Position numbers and translations under genes: made by a program. A DNA stretch of 36,650 nt, from NCBI GenBank assembly GCA_015490895.1, contig WFWY01000076.1, forward strand, positions 1 through 36,650. The letters are read 5' to 3'. The stretch comes from Thiotrichaceae bacterium. Its GTDB lineage: Bacteria; Pseudomonadota; Gammaproteobacteria; Thiotrichales; Thiotrichaceae. Below the pieces are notes generated by a model. That model saw only the letters and a program-made list of their open reading frames with translations. It was not told where the DNA came from and did no database searches. Below, one piece after another: positions 16,091 to 21,720 of this stretch; within the stretch, counting starts at the first letter, position 1; each line of letters begins with the position of its first letter.

Positions 16091-16519
16091 TTATATTTCC
16101 AGAAGCTGCGGTTGCTGAGCTTCATGCTTGTGCTCAGAACCCGCATATACTTTAAGTTTTCTGTACATTTCACGACCTAGCGCATTTTTGGGTAACATCC
16201 CTTTCACAGCCAGTTCGATAACACGCTCAGGTTTTTTGGCAATCTGCTTTTCAAAGCTGATTGACTTCATATTACCAATATACCCCGTGTGCTTATAGTA
16301 CATCTTGTCTTTTGCCTTGTTACCCGTTACACGAATCTTTTCGGCATTAATAATGACAATGTAATCACCGGTATCAACATGCGGTGTATAAATTGGTTTA
16401 TGTTTGCCACGCAGACGAGTTGCTACTTCGCTGGCTAATCTTCCCAATGTTTTCCCATCGGCATCAATTAAAAACCAGTCGCGTTTGACTTCTGCTGCTT
16501 TGGCACTGAATGTTCCCAT
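16091..16519 (-). CDS. rplM: 50S ribosomal protein L13
   Basis: L13 is an early-assembly protein of the large subunit. The 142-residue product has the family landmarks [39 protein letters not shown], the [17 protein letters not shown] segment, and a C-terminal [15 protein letters not shown]. Length equals that of the E. coli protein. It is the first gene of the rplM-rpsI pair. The start ATG is preceded by GTGGAGTC, and a promoter and a leader hairpin lie just upstream. In E. coli L13 represses its own operon by binding the rplM leader, so the hairpin here is a candidate for the same control. Confidence 0.98.
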   Translation of the reverse strand: MGTFSAKAAEVKRDWFLIDADGKTLGRLASEVATRLRGKHKPIYTPHVDTGDYIVIINAEKIRVTGNKAKDKMYYKHTGYIGNMKSISFEKQIAKKPERVIELAVKGMLPKNALGREMYRKLKVYAGSEHKHEAQQPQLLEI

Positions 16520-16542
16520 TTCGAGACTCCACTCATGAATGG

Positions 16543-16581
16543 AACAGGTTTAAGGCTCTACTTCACTCCCCGCTACCTGTT
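16543..16581 (-). promoter_or_regulatory. rplM leader stem, possible L13 autoregulatory site
   Basis: AACAGGT and ACCTGTT form a perfect 7-bp stem with a 25-base loop in the untranslated leader, between the predicted promoter and the rplM start at 16519. Position suits an autogenous control site, but sequence alone does not show L13 binding. Confidence 0.4.
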
Positions 16582-16612
16582 ACCATTTTGTTAATCATAT
16601 TAAGGACGGCGT

Positions 16613-16641
16613 ATTCTATTTGAATACGGTTTTAGACTCAA
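16613..16641 (-). promoter_or_regulatory. Sigma-70 type promoter of rplM-rpsI
   Basis: On the minus strand, TTGAGT (16636-16641) and TAGAAT (16613-16618) are separated by exactly 17 bases. The -10 matches five of six consensus bases and the -35 four of six. Transcription would begin near 16606, giving a leader of about 85 bases before rplM. Confidence 0.65.
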
Positions 16642-16740
16642 GCGATTATTCGTTGAGATTAGAACTTTAAACCTGCTTTCTTCTGTATCTTCCCAATCAG
16701 ATACACATATCACCTGCAGGGTATTTCACCGACAAACTCC

Positions 16741-16907
16741 TTAAGGAGCCTCTGAATAAGTCCGGTCGAATTTCCTGTGAGATGAAATTCGTCAGTTTTT
16801 TGATAGAAAAGTTAGCAATAGTCATTCTATTGGTCACTTTTATAGCGAAAAAATGGCGATATTTCAGCCTCAGGAGAACGATTGGGGCTTGATCAGAGTC
16901 TCCTTAA
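16741..16907. mobile_element. IS5-type MITE, 167 bp with TTAA flanks
   Basis: The left end TTAAGGAGCCTCTGA and the reverse complement of the right end, TTAAGGAGACTCTGA, start a terminal repeat matching at 19 of 23 positions. If the outer TTAA is the duplicated target, it fits the YTAR rule of the IS5 group, and the GGAG...AAGTCC ends resemble that group. Inside are an 8-bp hairpin (CGAATTTC/GAAATTCG, 16767-16791) and a second weaker one around CAATAGTCATTCTATTG. No coding sequence is present, so this is a non-autonomous element. Confidence 0.7.
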
Positions 16908-16926
16908 TAAGACATTTTTTCGAGAC

Positions 16927-16956
16927 AAAAAAAAGCACGATTCCGAAGAATCGTGC
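16927..16956 (-). terminator. Strong intrinsic terminator with TTCG loop
   Basis: On the minus strand GCACGATTC and GAATCGTGC form a perfect 9-bp stem closed by the stable TTCG tetraloop, followed by eight T residues. This is a near-ideal Rho-independent terminator. It ends the candidate small RNA below and would also stop readthrough from the M23 peptidase gene. Confidence 0.93.
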
Positions 16957-17008
16957 AATTACCACCAAAGGAGGATGGAGGAGTATCGATCAATCTCTCA
17001 ATCAATAT
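16927..17008 (-). ncRNA. Candidate small RNA with C-rich anti-Shine-Dalgarno stretch
   Basis: A perfect consensus promoter and a near-ideal terminator lie only about 60 bp apart on the minus strand, with no gene between them. The predicted transcript, starting near 17008, is about 80 bases. Its 5' part is AU-rich with GATTGAGAGATTGATCG, then come CTCCTCCATCCTCC and TTTGGTGG, then the terminator hairpin. The CTCCTCC and CCTCC stretches are complementary to Shine-Dalgarno sequences (GGAGG). This matches the mode of action of several known C/U-rich sRNAs, but the sequence matches no named family I recognise. There is no ATG in the predicted transcript. It is flanked closely by two MITEs (ending 16907, starting 17081). 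The start point is estimated from the -10 box. Confidence 0.72.
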
Positions 17009-17014
17009 GAGTAT

Positions 17015-17043
17015 ATTATAATTCTCTAATTTACTAATGTCAA
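17015..17043 (-). promoter_or_regulatory. Perfect consensus sigma-70 promoter
   Basis: TTGACA (17038-17043) and TATAAT (17015-17020) on the minus strand are separated by exactly 17 bases, all 12 positions matching consensus. Nothing downstream is a protein gene before the terminator at 16956, so it should drive the small RNA. Confidence 0.88.
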
Positions 17044-17080
17044 CATTGTTTTGGCCTTTTTTATTTCCCATGAAAAAATA

Positions 17081-17248
17081 CCAGGAGCCTGTCCAAGAAT
17101 AGGAAGCATAGCGAAAATCACAGGAGCATCCCAAGGTGAAATTATTGGAAGAGGCGAATAGCCGTTGCTATTTAACGATTTCACTAAGCTCAGATCAGGA
17201 TGCTCATGGGATTTGCAGTAGCTTCTTACTTTTCGGACAGGATCCTGG
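17081..17248. mobile_element. Intact S-family MITE-like element, 168 bp
   Basis: The left end CCAGGAGCCTGTCC and the reverse complement of the right end, CCAGGATCCTGTCC, begin terminal repeats that stay similar for about 28 bp (both reach GAAGC). Pairing continues inward: AGCATCC near 17124 recurs in inverted form near 17199, so nearly the whole element can fold on itself. AATAGC-CGTT-GCTATT makes a central hairpin. Its outermost bases resemble those of the R family. No coding sequence and no clear target duplication are seen. Confidence 0.68.
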
Positions 17249-17251
17249 TTT

Positions 17252-17341
17252 CTGGCCAGTCTGATTTCCACCTCCGGATCCCTCTCAACCTGAACAATAC
17301 CCCTCTTCCTCTCCCCCTGCTCCTGGTCGATTTTTTATGTT
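17252..17341. other. Purine/pyrimidine-biased 3' region of the M23 gene
   Basis: On the minus strand this stretch downstream of the peptidase stop is strongly purine-rich, with several GGA triplets (GGAGCAGGGGGAGAGGAAG and GGATCCGGAGGTGGA). It could be a low-complexity 3' untranslated region. The GGA clusters superficially recall CsrA-binding RNAs, but they are not displayed in clear hairpin loops. Confidence 0.3.
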
Positions 17342-17362
17342 ACAGAAGAGAGTTTGTTGCAA

Positions 17363-18277
17363 CTAAAAATAACGCGCTGGGTTTTGCTGTACACCATTTT
17401 TCAGTACTTCCAGGTGCAAATGAGGGCCTGTTGACCTGCCCGTACTGCCTACCAGCGCAATTTGCTCACCTTTCTTTACGACTTGTCCTGGCTTCACCTT
17501 AATGACACTAAGGTGTGCATACCGGCTAACGACGCCATCACTATGGTCAATCTCAACAACTTTTCCATAGCCTCCCTTCAGGCCAATAAACTGCACAACG
17601 CCACCCCCTACTGTATTTACGGGGGTTCCCTTTCTACCAGCAAAGTCAATGCCTTTATGCATCCGTTTTTTTCCCGTAAAAGGATCACGCCGAAAACCAA
17701 ACTTTGATGAAATATAACCTTTTTCGACAGGCATGCCATCAGGCATTACTTCTTTATCCAGTATGCGTCCATTTATGACCTGTAGCACACCTTCCAGGCG
17801 GTTACGCTGGTCCAGTAACTGCTTCTCCAGTGTATTAATGGTCTCCATTAATGCGTCCGCAGAGATGCCATAACCCGATTCTGCCTCACCCTCTTCATTC
17901 AATGAACGGGCACCACCCACCGAAGGAGCATCATCAAAAGCAAATTCCTCAGGATCCAGGCGTGCCATTTTGACAATACGTGTGCCAAAGGCATTCAAAC
18001 GCAGACTCTCAGCCTCAAGAATTCCCAGACGTTTTGCCAGCGTATTGATCTCAATCTTATAAATATCATCACCTGCAGTAGCGCTTTGCGCTTTTTCCCC
18101 ACTTGCTTGCCCACCCCTGTTCGGGAATGTCTGTGTTGTTGAAACCTGAATATGGGTTGTTACGAATATCCCCATGAGTATTGCAACAAACATGGCGGGG
18201 ATAACTAGATGCAACCATATATTTAGTGAAAACGTAACACGGTGTGACTCGTCCTGATTACTACAGATAATCTTCAT
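17363..18277 (-). CDS. M23 family murein endopeptidase, membrane-anchored
   Basis: This 304-residue zinc peptidase (LytM/NlpD-like) is expected to cut peptide cross-links in peptidoglycan from the periplasmic side. Residues of about 19-40 form one transmembrane segment (IWLHLVIPAMFVAILMGIFV), followed by a probable coiled-coil region (about 70-170) and the LytM domain. The catalytic motifs are complete: HKGIDFAG (H207, D211), YAHLS (H255) and HLHLEV (H286, H288), so the enzyme should be active rather than a degenerate activator. I choose ATG 18277 over the GTG at 18286, because AGGAG sits at the right distance from the ATG. In other gammaproteobacteria an M23 gene and a DUF721 gene also lie near lpxC, often beside secA; secA is not here. 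Confidence 0.9.
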   Translation of the reverse strand: MKIICSNQDESHRVTFSLNIWLHLVIPAMFVAILMGIFVTTHIQVSTTQTFPNRGGQASGEKAQSATAGDDIYKIEINTLAKRLGILEAESLRLNAFGTRIVKMARLDPEEFAFDDAPSVGGARSLNEEGEAESGYGISADALMETINTLEKQLLDQRNRLEGVLQVINGRILDKEVMPDGMPVEKGYISSKFGFRRDPFTGKKRMHKGIDFAGRKGTPVNTVGGGVVQFIGLKGGYGKVVEIDHSDGVVSRYAHLSVIKVKPGQVVKKGEQIALVGSTGRSTGPHLHLEVLKNGVQQNPARYF

Positions 18278-18312
18278 TGTTAACACTCCTACCCGGCTAA
18301 TAGTATGGATCT

Positions 18313-18341
18313 TTGGTAATAAGTCCGTTTAAAATTATTTT
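18313..18341 (+). promoter_or_regulatory. Possible promoter for the DciA-like gene
   Basis: TTGGTA (18313-18318) and TATTTT (18336-18341) are 17 bp apart in the divergent region between the M23 and DUF721 genes. Each matches four of six consensus positions, so this is only a candidate. Confidence 0.3.
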
Positions 18342-18396
18342 TATAAACAGGTTCACCTGACAGGAAAGATTGCTTTTCCAGAGGTACAATGGAAGC

Positions 18397-18819
18397 ATGA
18401 AGAATATTCGAACATTAGTTGACTCAAATTTGGTCGAAAGGCTAAATCATGTCGATGATCTGACCAAAATTATCTTTAAGGCGGCAGGGCTGGAGCAAAA
18501 AAAGAACCTGATGTGGGTCATCAGGGAACGGCGCACACTCACTGTCTTCACACATGACAACCTTCTCGCTACACGCATCAGGCTGGAGCAAAAGCAAATT
18601 ATCCACTATCTGAAAGACAACAGCGCTCTGCTCATTGATCACATCAAGGTCAGAATGGCTATGCCAGAAACGACTCGACGGAAGAGAAAAGTAACTCCCT
18701 ATCAATTATCCAGAGAAAATGTCCGTACTCTCGTATCTATCGCTGAAGGTATTGAAGATGAGGCGTTGCGAGAGGGTTTGTTACGAATCGCCAGAAGCGG
18801 TAATGGTAACGATCAATAA
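18397..18819 (+). CDS. DUF721/DciA-like protein
   Basis: This small protein of 140 residues resembles the DUF721 family, whose DciA members bind the replicative helicase DnaB and help load it at the origin in bacteria without DnaC. The N-terminal ~95 residues have the family pattern: a helical start, then LMWVIRERRTLTVFTHDNLLATRIRLEQKQIIHYL. The C-terminus is basic and probably flexible. I favour ATG 18397 (MKNIRTLVDSN), but TTG 18370 in the same frame has AGGAAAG upstream and cannot be excluded. It is divergent from the M23 gene, with 119 bp between their starts. Its place near lpxC agrees with pseudomonad gene order. The DnaB-loading role is inferred from family and context. Confidence 0.78.
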   Translation: MKNIRTLVDSNLVERLNHVDDLTKIIFKAAGLEQKKNLMWVIRERRTLTVFTHDNLLATRIRLEQKQIIHYLKDNSALLIDHIKVRMAMPETTRRKRKVTPYQLSRENVRTLVSIAEGIEDEALREGLLRIARSGNGNDQ

Positions 18820-18935
18820 CAGCTGTGGACAAGGGCAACTACACGAGAACAGGCTATCTTGCGAGCCACAACAGACTACAGGGGATGATAACGCCGTTAT
18901 CAAAAGTTTACCGTCAGATTATTAGTTAGTCGTCA

Positions 18936-19102
18936 GTAACTGTTCAGACTGCCCTCGTGTTGTTCAAGAGCAAGGCGAAACGCACAGTTTATAAAACATA
19001 AGTGAGCACTTTCAAAGCTTCCACATGCTGCTCTCGCTCCTCACCTTCATCCCTGTAGACAACGCAACGATTAGACAACACGAGGGTAAGCTGAGTCGTT
19101 AC
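18936..19102. repeat. 167-bp element bounded by imperfect 28-bp inverted repeats
   Basis: The left end GTAAC, TCAG and CCCTCGTGTTGT (18936-18963) recurs inverted at the right (ACAACACGAGGG, CTGA, GTTAC; 19075-19102). Twelve inner bases are perfectly complementary and at least 22 of 28 match overall. There is no coding sequence. It differs in sequence from the R, S and IS5-type elements, though its length equals the IS5-type one. It fills most of the gap between the DciA-like gene and the R element beside lpxC. Confidence 0.6.
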
Positions 19103-19133
19103 ACTCGTCATTGCTGTTTACTGTACTATTCTT

Positions 19134-19260
19134 CCAGGAGGCTATCCGAGAACGAGCATTTCTAAAATATTACCACGGTATATAGTGTATCTATGTATTA
19201 AAAACACACTATATATTGATTGAAGTTCTAGTTTTTCGAGTTTTCAGACAGCCTTCTAGG
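19134..19260 (-). repeat. R-family MITE-like element, copy 2
   Basis: Read on the minus strand it begins CCTAGAAGGCTGTCTG and ends CTCGGATAGCCTCCTGG. It is clearly homologous to copy 1 at 15286-15411 over its whole length (roughly four bases in five by eye), but inverted with respect to it. Its first bases contain the TAG that ends lpxC. No terminator for lpxC is visible, so the element may form the 3' end of its messenger. Confidence 0.75.
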
Positions 19261-20185
19261 AAAATGCAACGGATGCACTGCCATCGTAAGCAAAGGGTGA
19301 CTTGTCATCCTGGTCTGCTGAAACAAGCTCCCAGGCATCCTGTTGCTGGAGCAGTTCCCGCATCAACAGATTGTTAACAGCGTGCCCTGACTTATAACCA
19401 TAAAAGCGACCAATGATGCCGTACCCCAATGTATATAAATCACCAACTGCGTCCAGTATTTTATGTTTTACGAATTCATCGTCGTAACGTAGCGTGTCAT
19501 TTAATACCCGGTACTCGTCCAGCACCACCGCATTAGTTAGGTTACCCCCCAGGCCCAGGTTCTTTGAGCGAAGCATTTCCACATCTTTCATAAAACCGAA
19601 GGTACGAGCACGCGCAATTTCTGTACCATAAGACTGCCGGGATAAATCCACTTCAAGAAACTGACGGGTATCTTTAACGGCTGGATGCTGAAAATCAATC
19701 TCAAAAGCCAGCTTGAAACCATCATAAGGTTCTAATGAAGCATAGATATCCCCTTTTCGAACCTCTATCCGGCGTTTGATCCTGGCAAATAATTTGCTGG
19801 CATTCTGTTCTTCAATACCTGCGGACTGAATTAAATACAGGAAAGGGGAAGCACTACCATCCATAATGGGAATTTCTTCCGCTGTAATATCCACATACAG
19901 GTTATCAATCCCCATAGCTGCCAATGCAGACATCAAGTGCTCAATCGTAGAAACTTTAACACCCTCCCTGACCAGGGCGGTACTTAGCATAGTTTCCCCA
20001 ACATTCTCAGGGTCAGCCTTAATGGATACAGGGTTATCCAGATCAATACGGGTAAAAACAATCCCTGTATCCGGTGCAGCGGGACGCAAGGTTAGCCTGA
20101 CTTTTTTACCGGAATGTACCCCAATGCCCGTGGTTTGCACGCTTTGCTTAAGCGTTCGTTGTTTCAATGTTTGTTGAGCTTGCAT
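19256..20185 (-). CDS. lpxC: UDP-3-O-acyl-N-acetylglucosamine deacetylase LpxC
   Basis: LpxC removes the N-acetyl group from UDP-3-O-acyl-GlcNAc, the committed zinc-dependent step of lipid A synthesis in the cytoplasm. From ATG 20185 the product is 309 residues, close to the usual 305. Zinc ligands are visible: [10 protein letters not shown] (H83), [12 protein letters not shown] (H241 and D245), and GHAVNN (H268) as the catalytic histidine. I choose this ATG over the GTG directly before it, because GAGG lies 5 bp upstream. lpxC follows ftsZ, as in other gammaproteobacteria, but behind a terminator and a 250-bp leader, so it probably also has its own promoter. The last residues (ASVAFS) differ from relatives, and the TAG stop falls at the end of an R-family element. 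Confidence 0.96.
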   Translation of the reverse strand: MQAQQTLKQRTLKQSVQTTGIGVHSGKKVRLTLRPAAPDTGIVFTRIDLDNPVSIKADPENVGETMLSTALVREGVKVSTIEHLMSALAAMGIDNLYVDITAEEIPIMDGSASPFLYLIQSAGIEEQNASKLFARIKRRIEVRKGDIYASLEPYDGFKLAFEIDFQHPAVKDTRQFLEVDLSRQSYGTEIARARTFGFMKDVEMLRSKNLGLGGNLTNAVVLDEYRVLNDTLRYDDEFVKHKILDAVGDLYTLGYGIIGRFYGYKSGHAVNNLLMRELLQQQDAWELVSADQDDKSPFAYDGSASVAFS

Positions 20186-20216
20186 CACTACCTCTTGGAA
20201 ACTTTACTATCCGGGT

Positions 20217-20246
20217 GGCGGATACCTGGCGGATACCTGGCGGATT
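20217..20246. repeat. 11-bp tandem repeat in the lpxC leader
   Basis: GGCGGATACCT occurs twice in perfect tandem, followed by a partial third copy GGCGGATT, about 32 bp upstream of the lpxC start codon. Copy-number change here would alter the leader length. Confidence 0.75.
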
Positions 20247-20268
20247 CTAGTCCTCAGAAACCGCTCAC

Positions 20269-20290
20269 GACTTGTTCAGAGCCTCCTAAA
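20269..20290 (-). repeat. Solo terminal repeat of an IS5-type element
   Basis: On the minus strand TTTAGGAGGCTCTGAACAAG matches the terminus of the MITE at 16741-16907 at 19 of 22 positions. No partner end is visible nearby, so this is probably a remnant of an insertion in the lpxC leader. Confidence 0.5.
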
Positions 20291-20374
20291 GGAACCGCAT
20301 ACTATTTTTCATCACTTGAACAGGTACTGAATCCTGTCATAAATATAGAACAAAACCCGACTATTGGCGCAATA

Positions 20375-20414
20375 CAAACAAAATCTAGCCTTCTCCATCA
20401 ATTACAGAGAAGGC
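20375..20414 (-). terminator. Intrinsic terminator after ftsZ
   Basis: On the minus strand GCCTTCTC and GAGAAGGC form a perfect 8-bp stem around an 11-base loop, followed by TAGATTTTGTTTG. It lies about 25 bp after the ftsZ stop and should end most dcw-operon transcripts before lpxC. Confidence 0.75.
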
Positions 20415-20437
20415 ACCACACTGAGAACGCGACTGGG

Positions 20438-21586
20438 CTAATCTGCCTGATTTCTCAAAAATGCAGGTATATCCAGATAGTTAGAGTCACTTCTGCTCTT
20501 TGCCGCCTGAGCGGGTTCGTAGCTGTCACCTATAGGCGCATCACCTCCGACAGCAATTTTTCGGGTTTGTTCCAGCGCTACTGGACGCAAGTGGCTGGCT
20601 CGACCTGTACTCTCCTTGCTGACAGGGGCTTCCAGGCCCAGCCCGGTAGCAACCAATGTTACCCGGATTTCATCACTCATCTCCGGGTCAACAACATTAC
20701 CCACAACAACCGTTGCATCTTCGTGAGCGAAACCACGAATAATATCACCCACTTCTTCAAACTCATGGATACCCATGTCCAGGCCACCCGTGATATTCAC
20801 CAGGATACCTTTAGCGCCACGCAACTCAACTTCATCCAGCAACGGGCTGGAAATCGCTGCCCTGGCAGCCTTGGTCGCACGCTCATCACCACGTGCCACA
20901 CCCGTTCCCATCATGGAAACACCTTTATCGGTCATGACAGTTCGGACATCCGCAAAGTCAACATTGATCAGTCCCGGGCGAGTAATCAGCTCTGCAATCC
21001 CTTGTACTGCGCCTAATAAAACATCATTCGCTGCTTTAAAAGCGTCGAGCAATGTAATGTTATTTCCCAGGGAGGTCAACAACTTTTCATTGGGAATGGT
21101 GATCAGGGAATCCACTGACTTGCGTAATTCGGCAATACCCGTTTCCGCTGCCTTCATCCGTTTGGGACCCTCAAAAGGAAATGGCTTTGTTACTACAGCA
21201 ACTGTAAGTACACCTAGTTCTTTTGCCATTTCAGCGACCACGGGGGCAGCACCGGTTCCTGTGCCTCCTCCCATCCCGGCTGTAATAAACAGCATATCGG
21301 TACCCATGATGAACTCCTTGATCGTTTCGCGATCTTCGAGTGCCGCTTCGCGTCCTACATCCGGGTTGGCTCCCGCTCCCAGACCTTTAGTCAGGGCACC
21401 TCCCAGCTGGAGCAATGTATCCACTCCAGTACCCTGTAAAGCCTGGGCATCGGTATTGGCACAGATATAGTCCACACCTTCAATACCCGACTCCACCATG
21501 TTTTTGACAGCATTACCACCGCCACCACCTACGCCAATAACTTTAATATTAGCGTTACTTTCATTCGCATCCATAAATTCAAACAT
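20438..21586 (-). CDS. ftsZ: Cell division protein FtsZ
   Basis: FtsZ is the tubulin-like GTPase that polymerises into the Z ring at mid-cell. From ATG 21586 it is 382 residues, one less than E. coli FtsZ, beginning MFEFMDANESNANIKVIGVGGGG. The tubulin signature GGGTGTG is in GMGGGTGTGAAPV, and the T7 loop is in NVDFADVRTVM. A ~50-residue linker leads to the conserved C-terminal peptide YLDIPAFLRNQAD, which binds FtsA and ZipA. GGAG sits about 7 bp before this ATG. The reading frame stays open upstream for 44 more codons, to an ATG at 21718 only 2 bp after the ftsA stop; I treat that as probably untranslated or as a possible N-terminal extension. Confidence 0.97.
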   Translation of the reverse strand: MFEFMDANESNANIKVIGVGGGGGNAVKNMVESGIEGVDYICANTDAQALQGTGVDTLLQLGGALTKGLGAGANPDVGREAALEDRETIKEFIMGTDMLFITAGMGGGTGTGAAPVVAEMAKELGVLTVAVVTKPFPFEGPKRMKAAETGIAELRKSVDSLITIPNEKLLTSLGNNITLLDAFKAANDVLLGAVQGIAELITRPGLINVDFADVRTVMTDKGVSMMGTGVARGDERATKAARAAISSPLLDEVELRGAKGILVNITGGLDMGIHEFEEVGDIIRGFAHEDATVVVGNVVDPEMSDEIRVTLVATGLGLEAPVSKESTGRASHLRPVALEQTRKIAVGGDAPIGDSYEPAQAAKSRSDSNYLDIPAFLRNQAD

Positions 21587-21720
21587 CACTGTCTCCTGCT
21601 TCGTTGTATTACACTGTTGGGTTTCACAACCCGACCCGTTAGTTAAATCCTGCTCCCTGTGCTCTGGCATCTCCAGATCCATGGGCAAGGTTAATTGCTG
21701 CTCGGTCATCATCGCCATAA

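Noticed and set aside
16904-17134. Minus-strand open frame of 76 codons over the small-RNA region
   Set aside because: It spans an S element, the promoter and the terminator, starts upstream of the -35 box, and looks non-protein-like; the RNA interpretation explains the signals better.
17252-17341. GGA-rich stretch as a CsrA-sequestering RNA
   Set aside because: GGA triplets occur in a purine-rich run without the repeated hairpin loops of CsrB/RsmZ-type RNAs, and there is no own promoter or terminator.
11554-19260. CRISPR array or integron attC sites
   Set aside because: The repeats are few, long, far apart, in both orientations and with terminal inverted repeats; there are no regular spacers and no cas or integrase gene.
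20114-21016. Long plus-strand open frame antisense to ftsZ
   Set aside because: It is a shadow of the conserved ftsZ and lpxC leader region; no motif or ribosome site supports it.
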